Assembly (NCBI RefSeq): GCF_001647545.1
Contig: NZ_LSZH01000001.1
Location: 62,001 to 126,000, forward strand
Source of the DNA: Acinetobacter sp. SFB
GTDB lineage: Bacteria > Pseudomonadota > Gammaproteobacteria > Pseudomonadales > Moraxellaceae
Length of the DNA: 64,000 bases
Direction: 5' to 3'
The translations under genes were made by a program, and so were the position numbers. Below the pieces are notes generated by a model. It ran no database searches. It saw only the letters and a program-made list of their open reading frames with translations, and had not been told where the DNA came from. This document shows, piece after piece, positions 56,333-64,000 of the stretch; position 1 is the first letter of the stretch; each line of letters opens with the position of its first letter.

Positions 56333-57517
56333 TTACCAAGCTTTTTTTAGAATCGCTTTTAAATCACTTAAGGTCGCTTCTTTAGGGTTATAAATAATAG
56401 AACCATCATTTAATGCTTTTTCTGCTACTTCATCTAACTGTGCTTCAGATACCTTACCTGTTTCACGTAATGTACGTGGTAATTTGGTCAGGGTATTTAA
56501 GCGATCACGCATGGTGAGAATTGTTGCAATGGCCTTATCTGCCCGTAAGTGCGCAGGGGTCTGGGCGTAAATATCTGCACCGGCTAAAGGAAGCAATAAT
56601 TCTGCTATTTTGTCGCCATTCACTTCTTTATTGTATTCCAGTACATACGGAAGGAACAGGTTCATGCATAAACCATGCGGTAGATGCGCAACAGCACCCA
56701 AGGCATGTCCTAATGAATGCACCAAGCCCACCATTGAGTTAGAGAAGGCGATACCTGCCATGGTAGACGCTTGAGCCAATTCCAGGCGACCAAACTCATC
56801 TGTTGGATTGTTGAGTACATTGAACAAACTATTGCTGACTTTTTTGATCGCAGCAGTGGCATAGGCATCACTAATCGGATTTGCAGCCATACAGGTATAA
56901 GCTTCAACTGCATGGGTCAATGCATCCATTGCAGTCATTGCCGTGAGGTGTGGTGGCAAGGTTTGGGTCATGCGCGGATCAAGAATGGCTGCATGCGGCA
57001 TCAAATAATAAGATGCAAATGGCATTTTGACATTTTTTTCAAGGTCAGAAACTACAGCCACCATGGTCACTTCTGAACCGGTGCCTGAAGTCGTTGGAAT
57101 AACGAAAAATGGTTTTAACGGTTTTGGAAGATTATGCGCACCTGAGAACTTCAGCAGGTCATCACCGCCTTCAGTCACCAAAATATTGGTGGCCTTAGAC
57201 GTATCAATGACTGAGCCGCCACCGACCGCAATAATCGCATCACAGTTGTTGTCGCGATAGGCTTTTGCCGCATTACGAACGGTTTGTACGCTCGAATCAG
57301 GTGGTACATCATCAAAAATATAACCAATCACGGCATCGGTAGATTCAAATGCAGCTTCGATCGGTATTAGTAAATTATTTGCGCGTACGCCTTTATCGGT
57401 AATGATCAGTGGGCGTTTGGCACCCAAAGTCGCAAGTTCAAATGGGATGTGTTCTAACGCGGCATGACCTGCGATAACTTTTACTGGGCAGAAAAATTCG
57501 TAATAAGGCTTAGCCAT
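56333..57517 (-). CDS. Iron-containing alcohol dehydrogenase
   Basis: Group III NAD(P)-dependent alcohol dehydrogenase, 394 residues from ATG 57517 (MAKPYYEFF), with GGAG eight bases upstream. The cofactor motif is GGGSVIDTSKA. The metal site is formed by Asp/His in MDALTHAVEAYT and the two His-rich segments GLVHSLGHALGAVAHLPHG. Substrate classes in this family include ethanol, butanol, 1,3-propanediol and longer alcohols. It starts one base after the stop of the SCP2-like gene, so the pair is translationally coupled, which hints at a lipid-derived alcohol. Confidence 0.87.
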   Translation of the reverse strand: MAKPYYEFFCPVKVIAGHAALEHIPFELATLGAKRPLIITDKGVRANNLLIPIEAAFESTDAVIGYIFDDVPPDSSVQTVRNAAKAYRDNNCDAIIAVGGGSVIDTSKATNILVTEGGDDLLKFSGAHNLPKPLKPFFVIPTTSGTGSEVTMVAVVSDLEKNVKMPFASYYLMPHAAILDPRMTQTLPPHLTAMTAMDALTHAVEAYTCMAANPISDAYATAAIKKVSNSLFNVLNNPTDEFGRLELAQASTMAGIAFSNSMVGLVHSLGHALGAVAHLPHGLCMNLFLPYVLEYNKEVNGDKIAELLLPLAGADIYAQTPAHLRADKAIATILTMRDRLNTLTKLPRTLRETGKVSEAQLDEVAEKALNDGSIIYNPKEATLSDLKAILKKAW

Positions 57518-57518
57518 G

Positions 57519-58052
57519 TTATGCACTCCGTTTAAAATATGATTGAGCTAGTTTCAAATAAATATTTGCAGCTCCGCTAAGTTTTTGTTTTAGGCTCAAT
57601 TCCGTTGGATATTGTTTTACCGCAAGTTCGGCCAGGAGTTTAGGTAAAATCAGCGATTCCATTTTATTTAAGCAACGGACCAGACGAATGGCGTTTGACA
57701 CATCACCATCTGCAATCATGCGGTCGTGCGCAAAGGCTTGTGCAGTACTTTCTTGAAAAGAAAAGACTAAAAAAGCATGGGTTAAATGCTTAAAAGTAAT
57801 GGTTAAATCAGGCTTGATGTCTACAGATTTTAGTAATTTTAATTGATGGTCTTCCGTGACTTTCGCAATAAAAGCTGGGCCATTGGGAAATACTTTCATC
57901 GATAGAACAAAACCGACAGGGAAGTTGGCGACTTCCTGTTTTACTTCATCATCGACTTGACTCGCCATTACCAGACCTCTGCCAATCACATCCATCATGA
58001 GTTTGACATAGGTCAGTTGTAAAGCGGGCTTTACGGATTTGGTTGAAATCAC
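57519..58052 (-). CDS. SCP2-sterol-carrier-like protein
   Basis: 177 residues from GTG 58052 with AAGGGA seven bases upstream. The central part (DHQLKLLKSVDIKPDLTITFKH) resembles an SCP2 lipid-binding domain: beta strands followed by helices with a hydrophobic cavity. The later GDVSNAIRLVRCLNKMESLI segment fits the same fold. No signal peptide, no catalytic motif. It is coupled to the iron alcohol dehydrogenase one base downstream. A lipid-presentation role for that enzyme is inference. Confidence 0.68.
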   Translation of the reverse strand: MISTKSVKPALQLTYVKLMMDVIGRGLVMASQVDDEVKQEVANFPVGFVLSMKVFPNGPAFIAKVTEDHQLKLLKSVDIKPDLTITFKHLTHAFLVFSFQESTAQAFAHDRMIADGDVSNAIRLVRCLNKMESLILPKLLAELAVKQYPTELSLKQKLSGAANIYLKLAQSYFKRSA

Positions 58053-58128
58053 TCGCGCATCCCTTATCTAAAAGTATTTTATTGATTTAGAGTAAATACT
58101 CTAATTTATTTTTATGTCAAAAGCAAAG

Positions 58129-58788
58129 TTATTGTTGCATGACTTGAATGTGATTAAAGTAACCGCTGTTGTTTAAAGTTTCAATGATGTCGACGCACAA
58201 GTTCTCGAATTTGGGATAGTTTGGCACCAAGTCCATGACACGGATCATTTCCAGTCCTGCATAACCGCATGGGTTAATTGTGTGGAAGCCCGACAGGTCG
58301 CAATCAATATTCAGTGCCAGCCCATGATAGCTGCGTCCTTTACGGATTTTAAAACCTAGAGAGCCAATTTTACGTTCCGTGACATATACGCCGGGTGCAT
58401 CCGCTTTGGCGTAGGCTTCAATCCCGTATTTTTTGAGCAGTTCAATCATAAGGTTTTCGGCATAAGATACTAAGGTACGCACATTCCAGCCTAAACGGTT
58501 AAGGTCAAACATAAAGTAGGCAACCAACTGACCGGGGCCATGCCAGGTGACTTGTCCGCCACGATCGGTTTGCACTACTGGAATGTTGCTGGGCATCAGA
58601 ATATGTTCAGGTTTTCCGGCTTGACCTTGCGTTAAAACTTGATGATGCTGCAAAATCCACAGTTCATCGGGAGTGTTTTCATCTCGGCTCTCCGTCAGGT
58701 TTTTCATGTCCTGAAAACGATCGAGATAGGGGGTGAGCTGGTTGAACTGACGAATAATCAGGGTTGGTTTTAGAACAGCAGCAGTCAC
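58129..58788 (-). CDS. lipB: Lipoyl(octanoyl) transferase
   Basis: Moves the octanoyl group from acyl-carrier protein to lipoyl domains, the first step of lipoate assembly. 219 residues. DRGGQVTWHGPGQLVAYFMF is the signature. The catalytic Lys lies in KIGSLGFKI and the acyl-thioester Cys in INPCGYAG. The start is GTG 58788 with AAGGA upstream. Its usual neighbour, a DUF493 gene, lies upstream in the same orientation, but a terminator stands between them. Confidence 0.94.
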   Translation of the reverse strand: MTAAVLKPTLIIRQFNQLTPYLDRFQDMKNLTESRDENTPDELWILQHHQVLTQGQAGKPEHILMPSNIPVVQTDRGGQVTWHGPGQLVAYFMFDLNRLGWNVRTLVSYAENLMIELLKKYGIEAYAKADAPGVYVTERKIGSLGFKIRKGRSYHGLALNIDCDLSGFHTINPCGYAGLEMIRVMDLVPNYPKFENLCVDIIETLNNSGYFNHIQVMQQ

Positions 58789-58915
58789 GTAAAGTGCGTC
58801 CTTAAAGAAGTTTAATATTGTGAATGATTATAATGAAATCATGCTGGGATAGGGGCAATCCCCAGATGATTTGCCATTTTTATTGAAAAGGAATTCCATG
58901 ATTTTCTGTAGATAT

Positions 58916-58945
58916 AAAAAAACACGCCTCGAAGCGTGTTTTTTT
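58916..58945 (-). terminator. Terminator of the DUF493 gene
   Basis: A 12-bp stem (AAAAAAACACGC and complement) with a CTCGAA loop and T run, 8 nt past the DUF493 stop. It separates that gene from lipB. Confidence 0.87.
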
Positions 58946-58952
58946 ATTTGTC

Positions 58953-59246
58953 TTAAAGCGCTGTTTTAATCAATGGACATGCGGCTAAATCGGCATAAAG
59001 CGCATGAACTTGTTCAAGCTCCAAGAAAAGCAGTTGTGCAGTTAAAGAGTGATATTTACCTGTGCGAGATACTTGAATTTTAATACTCGTGCTATCAAAG
59101 TCAGGAAAGTGTTTCACTAAAATGTCTACAACAGCGACATGTAAATCATCACTTGCTTCACCAATCAGTTTGATTGGATAATCCATAGGGAAAACCCATA
59201 GATCTTCTTGAAGTTCGCGAGATGGCGTACGGTCTAACATGGTCAT
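58953..59246 (-). CDS. DUF493/YbeD-family protein
   Basis: 97 residues from ATG 59246, chosen for AAGGGG six bases upstream; upstream in-frame codons belong to the leader. Small ferredoxin-like alpha/beta protein of the YbeD group (WVFPMDYPIKLIGEASDDLH, then IKIQVSRTGKYHSLTAQLLF), thought to be a regulatory ACT-like domain. In many gammaproteobacteria it is encoded beside lipB, as here. Function undefined. Confidence 0.87.
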   Translation of the reverse strand: MTMLDRTPSRELQEDLWVFPMDYPIKLIGEASDDLHVAVVDILVKHFPDFDSTSIKIQVSRTGKYHSLTAQLLFLELEQVHALYADLAACPLIKTAL

Positions 59247-59265
59247 AGTGGACCCCTTTATATCA

Positions 59266-59289
59266 AACGCCTGCATGAATGCAGGCGTT
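59266..59289 (-). terminator. Candidate rpoD terminator
   Basis: A perfect 11-bp GC-rich palindrome (AACGCCTGCAT and complement) lies 69 nt past the rpoD stop and just before the DUF493 leader. Only a short T tract follows on the minus strand, so it may be an attenuator or processing site instead. Confidence 0.5.
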
Positions 59290-59357
59290 ATATGTCTTCT
59301 GAATACTAAATGGGGATACCTGAATCGTTTTCAAGTCCCCATCGGTATCATCAAGGA

Positions 59358-61244
59358 TTAGTCATTTTCTAGGAATGAACGTAAGTGTTCAGAACGAGAA
59401 GGATGACGTAATTTGCGTAATGCTTTGGCTTCAATCTGACGAATACGCTCACGTGTTACGTCAAACTGTTTACCGACTTCTTCCAAGGTATGGTCAGTTG
59501 GCATATCAATACCAAAACGCATTTTCAAGACTTTGGCTTCACGTTCGGTCAAGTTTTCAAGTACTTCACGAGTCGCTTCTTTTAAGCCTTCTGAAGTTGC
59601 AGCATCAATTGGAGAGGTAATGTTGCCATCTTCAATGAAGTCACCCAAATGCGAATCTTCATCATCACCAATCGGCGTTTCCATGGAAATCGGCTCTTTG
59701 GCAATTTTGAGTACTTTACGCACTTTAACTTCATCCATTTCCAGACGTTCGCCCAATTCTTCAGGAGTCGGTTCACGGCCCATTTCTTGAAGAAGTTGAC
59801 GTGATACACGGTTGATCTTGTTAATGGTTTCGATCATGTGTACTGGAATACGAATGGTACGTGCCTGATCGGCAATAGAACGGGTAATCGCCTGACGAAT
59901 CCACCAAGTTGCATAAGTCGAGAATTTATAACCACGACGGTATTCAAACTTGTCTACGGCTTTCATCAAGCCAATGTTACCTTCTTGAATCAAGTCAAGG
60001 AATTGCAAACCACGGTTGGTGTATTTTTTCGCAATCGAAATTACCAGACGCAAGTTTGCTTCAACCATTTCTTTTTTCGCGCGGCGTGCTTTGGCTTCAC
60101 CAATCGACATGCGTTTAGAAATGTCTTTAATGCCTTTAACATCAAGACCCAGTTCTTTTTCAATGTCTGCAATCTTTTGTTGGAATGCAAGCACATCTGG
60201 ACGTACTTTTTCTAAATAAGCTTTTTGATCAGCAGGTGCTTTGGCAATTTGTTCATCTAACCAGGCTGGATTTGATTCCTGACCCGGGAACGACGTACGG
60301 AAGTGGTCGCGGTCCATACGACCACGACGTACTGCGTAACGCATAACTTCACGTTCAGAAGCACGAATTTGTTCATGCGTACCCCGAATCATTTCTGAAA
60401 TGATATCAAATAAACGTGGGGTAAATTTAAACATCATAAACACAGTTGCAAGCGCTTGCTGTGCTTCTTCAGCCTGTTTGCTGCCACGACCATACTTTTC
60501 AATCGCGATTTTGGTTAATTTCCAGGCATCTTCCAATTCGGTGAAGCGAATGCGGGCAATTTCTGGATCTGGACCTGACTCAACTTCAGAATCATCATCA
60601 CTTTCAGCTTCTTCATCCTCGTCATCATCCAGTTTTACATCTTTGGTTGTTTTAGTTGCAGCTTCAGGTTCTTCAACAACAATTTCAGCTTCTTCTATAA
60701 CTTCTGGAATTTCTTCATTAGATTCTGGGTCTAAATAACCAGATAAAATATCAGCAAGACGACGTTCGCCTTCGGCAACATCGCTATATTCTTTTAATAC
60801 AACTTCAACCGCATTTGGCCAGTACGCAATAGAGTGAAGAACGTCACGAATACCTTCTTCAATACGTTTAGCAATGCTAATTTCGCCTTCACGGGTTAAA
60901 AGTTCAACCGTTCCCATTTCACGCATGTACATACGTACTGGATCCGTGGTACGACCAGGTTCGCTTTCAACTGAAGCAAGAACAGCAGCCGCTTCTTCTT
61001 CAGCGACTTCATCGGTTGCTTCTGCATTGTTACCGTCGAACATGGTGTCATCAGATTCAGGAGCACGTTCATGCACAGGAATACCAACGTCTTGAAGCAT
61101 TTGAATAATGTCTTCAATCTGTTCGCTTTCCGTAATCGAGGCTGGGAGATGATCGTTAACTTCAGCGTAAGTTAAGTAACCTTGCTCTTTGCCTCGCTTA
61201 ATCAGAGCCGCTACTTGCGAAGTAGGGGAAGTTATATCGCTCAT
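59358..61244 (-). CDS. rpoD: RNA polymerase primary sigma factor RpoD (sigma-70)
   Basis: 628-residue group 1 sigma factor. Region 1.1 is at the N-terminus ([20 protein letters not shown]). An acidic non-conserved insert, about residues 175-225 ([19 protein letters not shown]), precedes the sigma-70 non-essential domain. Region 2 ([40 protein letters not shown]) binds the -10, and region 4.2 ([18 protein letters not shown]) reads the -35. Complete and normal. No dnaG or rpsU lies adjacent in the window. Confidence 0.97.
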   Translation of the reverse strand: MSDITSPTSQVAALIKRGKEQGYLTYAEVNDHLPASITESEQIEDIIQMLQDVGIPVHERAPESDDTMFDGNNAEATDEVAEEEAAAVLASVESEPGRTTDPVRMYMREMGTVELLTREGEISIAKRIEEGIRDVLHSIAYWPNAVEVVLKEYSDVAEGERRLADILSGYLDPESNEEIPEVIEEAEIVVEEPEAATKTTKDVKLDDDEDEEAESDDDSEVESGPDPEIARIRFTELEDAWKLTKIAIEKYGRGSKQAEEAQQALATVFMMFKFTPRLFDIISEMIRGTHEQIRASEREVMRYAVRRGRMDRDHFRTSFPGQESNPAWLDEQIAKAPADQKAYLEKVRPDVLAFQQKIADIEKELGLDVKGIKDISKRMSIGEAKARRAKKEMVEANLRLVISIAKKYTNRGLQFLDLIQEGNIGLMKAVDKFEYRRGYKFSTYATWWIRQAITRSIADQARTIRIPVHMIETINKINRVSRQLLQEMGREPTPEELGERLEMDEVKVRKVLKIAKEPISMETPIGDDEDSHLGDFIEDGNITSPIDAATSEGLKEATREVLENLTEREAKVLKMRFGIDMPTDHTLEEVGKQFDVTRERIRQIEAKALRKLRHPSRSEHLRSFLEND

Positions 61245-61615
61245 CTTTGCTTACTCTTCATTGAATCTGTGGCGGTGAAAAACCGTGCATGATAGCACAA
61301 TTCGCTTAAAATAGTTCTGAATTGATTGTTCAAGTCTCATTCGGAAAGATGACTTTGATTTAACAGTTGTTTTCAATATTGGGTTGGAATTTTATTTTTC
61401 AAGTCTGTTTGCTGGAATGTATTCAAAATATAATGCGTTTCTGCATGTGTCATGAATAAAATTCTACATCTTCATGAATACACAATTTTAGGGTCAAAAA
61501 ACAAGACTAAATTGAGTTTGTTATATAAAAAATTAAAAAAAACTTGACAATAATTCGGAACAAAGATAAATAGCGCCTAGACCCATTCACTTTTTTTCAC
61601 CATGAGGTAGTTTTA
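61245..61615 (+). promoter_or_regulatory. rpoD/small acidic gene divergent region with a strong promoter
   Basis: A 371-bp gene-free region. TTGACA (consensus -35, 61544-61549), 17 bp, TAAATA (61567-61572) faces the small acidic gene, with an A-rich UP-like tract just before it. A short leader and GAGG follow. The rpoD promoter, toward the left end, could not be pinned down. Confidence 0.5.
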
Positions 61616-61825
61616 GTGTCTTCTACAGATTTTGAACTAGATGATAGCTTCAGTGAGGATGACGTTAGCTTTGATGAAGCCTCAAGCAAAATTAGTGCTA
61701 AAGAGTCTTTGGAAAAACGTCGTCTGATTGATGACCTGCTCGCACAACGTCGTTTGGAGCGTGAACTGAAAGATTTTGATTATGATCTGGATGATGACGA
61801 CGATTTTGACGATGAAGAAGACTAA
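61616..61825 (+). CDS. Small highly acidic protein, PA3496-like
   Basis: 69 residues from GTG 61616, with GAGG eight bases upstream. An Asp/Glu-rich start and end (LDDDDDFDDEED) flank a basic helix (SLEKRRLIDDLLAQRRLERE). This acidic-basic-acidic layout recalls the PA3496 family described as putative envelope-integrity proteins, but the resemblance is loose. It has no signal peptide. The strong promoter upstream and the good ribosome site make it a real gene. Confidence 0.65.
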   Translation: MSSTDFELDDSFSEDDVSFDEASSKISAKESLEKRRLIDDLLAQRRLERELKDFDYDLDDDDDFDDEED

Positions 61826-61894
61826 ATTGTGATTTAGCATAGCCGGCTAAAATGCTATGCTATCCGCAGTTATTTTACTGAACTTGGATTTTAA

Positions 61895-62419
61895 ATGAGT
61901 GCTTTAGATTTAGACCTATTGAGCGAATATCTAGATGGCGACCAAAATGAGCATGGTCTAGATTTTGCGGCAACTCATGGTTTTTTATGTGCAACTGCTG
62001 TTGGACCAACTTTTGATAAATGGCTCGATGAACTTTTCGATAACAATCAAAAGAAAGTACCTGCTGAAATGATTGCACAGGTAAAAGCATGGTTAGAAGC
62101 AATTCGTCAAAACTTGGCCAATGAAGAAGGGATTACATTCCCATTTGAAATTGAAGAAGCAGATACTGAATCAAGCTTGGGTGACTGGAGTGTGGGCTTT
62201 GTAGATGCCATGTTCTTAAATGAAGATGCTTGGTTCACACCTGAACATGAAGAACAGGTGGTCGATTTAACTTTACCAATGATGGTATTCAGCGGTGTGG
62301 ATGACGAAGACCCACAAATGGAATCTTTCCGTCGCAATGGTCAGCTTATGGACGAAATTGCTGAAGAAATTCCAGAAAACTTAAATGAAATTTATTTGAT
62401 GTATCACACACCAAAATAA
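61895..62419 (+). CDS. UPF0149 (YgfB/YecA-like) family protein
   Basis: 174-residue helical protein of the YgfB/YecA group. LSEYLDGDQNEHGLDFAATH, GFLCATAVGPTFDKW and WSVGFVDAMFLNEDAWF mark the family, and the C-terminus lacks the SEC-C metal-binding tail seen in some YecA proteins. Very acidic. Function unclear; YgfB-type proteins have been linked to regulation of wall-recycling and antibiotic responses in Pseudomonas. It follows the small acidic gene by 69 bp. Confidence 0.85.
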   Translation: MSALDLDLLSEYLDGDQNEHGLDFAATHGFLCATAVGPTFDKWLDELFDNNQKKVPAEMIAQVKAWLEAIRQNLANEEGITFPFEIEEADTESSLGDWSVGFVDAMFLNEDAWFTPEHEEQVVDLTLPMMVFSGVDDEDPQMESFRRNGQLMDEIAEEIPENLNEIYLMYHTPK

Positions 62420-62433
62420 TTCAGACAAGTTTT

Positions 62434-62461
62434 AAAAAAGCACCTTTTGAGGTGCTTTTTT
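62434..62461 (+). terminator. Terminator after the UPF0149 gene
   Basis: A 12-bp stem (AAAAAAGCACCT and complement), TTTG loop and T run, 14 nt past the stop; it may also serve the convergent membrane-protein gene. Confidence 0.87.
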
Positions 62462-62500
62462 ATGGGGCGTTTTTTTTCATTTTATGCTGAGAGGAATTCA

Positions 62501-62902
62501 TCAGCAAAATTTATTTAAGCTATATCGGGCATAACCATTATAGGCGATATGAAAGATCAGTCCATGTAAAGCAATGGCAATCGCGACCAGAAATGAATTG
62601 CCGGCTCTACCAGCATAGCCTATGGTAATCAGAATTTCTTCAGCACGCGGATGTAGAAATATCAAGATAAAGCCTATGCTCATGGCGATGACTGTGGATC
62701 CCCAAACCAGTTTGTTTTTTTCGTTGTTGTTGGGTAAGTGCTGTTCTTTTTTAACAAAATGTCTGGTACTTAGAAAAGCAGACGCGATCAGAGCGGGTAG
62801 CAAGGTAATGGCACCGAGCTTCAGAGCATAAATCAATATGCTGAACAAAAGGATCAAGGCAATACTATAAACGATTGCAAAATATTTAAGATAATGCGAC
62901 AT
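62501..62902 (-). CDS. Small membrane protein, ABZJ_00895-like
   Basis: 133 residues with four predicted membrane segments (YFAIVYSIALILLFSILIYA, ITLLPALIASAFLS, LVWGSTVIAMSIGFILIFL and FLVAIAIALHGLIFHIAY). The first pair is followed by the basic loop RHFVKKEQHLPNNNEKNK, the pattern of the Acinetobacter-enriched ABZJ_00895 family. Function unknown. It lies 29 bp downstream of the DedA gene, so co-transcription is likely. Confidence 0.65.
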   Translation of the reverse strand: MSHYLKYFAIVYSIALILLFSILIYALKLGAITLLPALIASAFLSTRHFVKKEQHLPNNNEKNKLVWGSTVIAMSIGFILIFLHPRAEEILITIGYAGRAGNSFLVAIAIALHGLIFHIAYNGYARYSLNKFC

Positions 62903-62931
62903 CGTCTTAGTCTCCTGACAAGAGTCTGTGA

Positions 62932-63549
62932 TCAGGATGGATGATTTTTACGCTGATGTCTACGGTATAGAATCCAGATAATAATGGCGGTTACGAGGAT
63001 AATAATAAAATGGCTGATTTGGCTAAAAATATTCTGCATCAAGGCTTGGTTTTCGCCAAAATAAAAACCCACACAAGCCAACAATGTCGTCCAGATGACC
63101 GTACCTAAGCTACTGTAGAACATAAATTTCCAGAACGGCATGTGACTCATACCCGCAGGGATGCTAATTAACGAACGAACAGCTGGAATCATACGACCAA
63201 AAAACACAATACGATCTCCATATTGCTCAAACCAGTCGAGTGATTTTTTGACATCGAGGGATTTTATAAAAAGATATTTGCCGTAGCGATCTACAAAACG
63301 AAAAATACTGGCGTGATTAAACTTATAGCCAATCCAATACAGTATGGCAGCAGCGATGAGCGAGCCTATAGAACCCGCAATAATCACACCCACTAAAAAG
63401 AGTTGACCTTGTGATGCAGAATAGCCAGCGGATGGCATAATGATTTCAGAGGGAATGGGCGGAAAAATATTGTCGAGAAACATGAGTAGGGCAATACCGA
63501 AGTAGCCCAATTGTTCCATAATGGAAATAATCCATTCAGTCAGATTCAT
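62932..63549 (-). CDS. DedA-family inner-membrane protein
   Basis: 205 residues, DedA/VTT family. The family core is FLDNIFPPIPSEIIMPSAGY and the conserved Arg segment is FFGRMIPAVRSLISIPAGMS. Re-entrant and membrane helices fill the rest. DedA proteins include lipid-carrier transporters that return undecaprenyl phosphate or phosphatidylethanolamine across the inner membrane and affect polymyxin susceptibility. Specificity cannot be told here. Confidence 0.9.
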   Translation of the reverse strand: MNLTEWIISIMEQLGYFGIALLMFLDNIFPPIPSEIIMPSAGYSASQGQLFLVGVIIAGSIGSLIAAAILYWIGYKFNHASIFRFVDRYGKYLFIKSLDVKKSLDWFEQYGDRIVFFGRMIPAVRSLISIPAGMSHMPFWKFMFYSSLGTVIWTTLLACVGFYFGENQALMQNIFSQISHFIIILVTAIIIWILYRRHQRKNHPS

Positions 63550-63631
63550 AAGTTTATAAAAATAATAATATCTGAACTATCCTAAAGTTTATTTATTGCA
63601 GGGTAAAGTATAGCCAAGTAATCAAAGTTGT

Positions 63632-63916
63632 TTATTCTTGGCTATATACCAGTGTGTGAATGTAGACCTTTCTTAAACTATACGACAATGCAAAAGGAAT
63701 CACACTGAGCATTGCATATTCCAGTAGATTGGGTTTTAAGTGGTATGCAATAAATATAGATAAAATAGTGCCAATGACAGCGCCTAAGATCACAATAAAA
63801 AGATGTGATTCTTGTTCTAAAACTCTTTTTATTTCTTCTAATTTTTGATAATTTTTTTCACGAATGATATTAAAACGTCGCGTATAGTTGGCTGAACGGC
63901 TAATTGATCTTGGCAT
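63632..63916 (-). CDS. Small two-helix membrane protein of unknown function
   Basis: 94 residues: a basic N-terminus and short amphipathic helix (NYQKLEEIKRVLEQESH), then two membrane segments (LFIVILGAVIGTILSIFIAY and LEYAMLSVIPFALSYSLRKV). No recognisable family. It lies 82 bp upstream of dedA on the same strand and could share its transcript. Confidence 0.6.
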   Translation of the reverse strand: MPRSISRSANYTRRFNIIREKNYQKLEEIKRVLEQESHLFIVILGAVIGTILSIFIAYHLKPNLLEYAMLSVIPFALSYSLRKVYIHTLVYSQE

Positions 63917-64000
63917 AATTTAATTCCTTTTCACGTTATAAATGAACAAGTTAGCTATTTATTGTGTTTTAAGTTTCAGATTATCAAATATTGAGTGACT

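Overview
The window looks like a chromosomal segment of an Acinetobacter species (Moraxellaceae). The base composition is AT-leaning, and two clusters are diagnostic of the genus: an adeIJK-type RND efflux operon (36270-42191) and a pmrC-pmrA-pmrB lipid A modification operon (15295-18987). Everything around them is typical core content of that genus: ispA, ispB, valS, serS, rplU-rpmA, lolA, cysG, lipB, rpoD. I cannot name the species; gene content and amino-acid differences argue only that it need not be A. baumannii.

Layout. 1-3.1 kb: two tandem FadL-like outer-membrane proteins. 3.6 kb: tRNA-Arg(CCU). 3.8-9.3 kb: aromatic amino-acid permease, prpF, ispA and putP. 9.4-13.9 kb: SPFH/NfeD membrane pair, a patatin lipoprotein, a frameshifted acyltransferase and an AmpG-like MFS protein. 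14.0-19.7 kb: a porin, then pmrCAB and a convergent PAP2 phosphatase. Both pmrC and the PAP2 gene have a well-formed PmrA box upstream. 19.9-27.5 kb: HAD hydrolase, amtB with a repeat carrying four ATGs at its start, alpha-carbonic anhydrase, gltIJKL glutamate/aspartate transporter and a DUF421 protein. 27.8-30.5 kb is the most accessory-looking stretch: a J-domain protein, then a DUF559 nuclease gene enclosed by inverted 36-nt REP-like repeats, then an AT-rich DUF6414-like gene wedged behind valS. 30.5-36.2 kb: valS, an unknown protein, an SDR enzyme, a third repeat cluster and two YbjQ proteins. 36.3-46.0 kb: adeIJK with an upstream PAP2 gene and a palindrome-bearing promoter, a Gcr-type membrane protein, and ispB. 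46.5-54.6 kb: rplU-rpmA, lolA, a carotenoid oxygenase gene broken by an in-frame TAG, a DUF3298 lipoprotein, serS, cysG, trmL and a small exported protein. 54.7-63.9 kb: putrescine-type permease, iron alcohol dehydrogenase with an SCP2-like partner, lipB, DUF493, rpoD, two small acidic or YgfB-like genes, and three membrane proteins including DedA.

How genes work together. Envelope remodelling dominates. PmrAB should control EptA-mediated phosphoethanolamine addition to lipid A and, from its binding site, probably the neighbouring PAP2 phosphatase. AdeIJK exports drugs and is probably repressed at the palindrome in front of the PAP2-adeIJK unit. LolA, porins, DedA and the isoprenoid synthases (IspA, IspB) serve envelope and quinone supply. 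GltIJKL, AmtB, AroP, PutP and PuuP give amino-acid and nitrogen uptake.

Most interesting for follow-up: the DUF559 gene inside inverted REP pairs; the PmrA box in front of the PAP2 phosphatase; the palindrome inside the putative adeIJK promoter; and two freshly broken genes (one-base frameshift and amber stop). Promoter, operator and terminator calls rest on reading the sequence by eye only.
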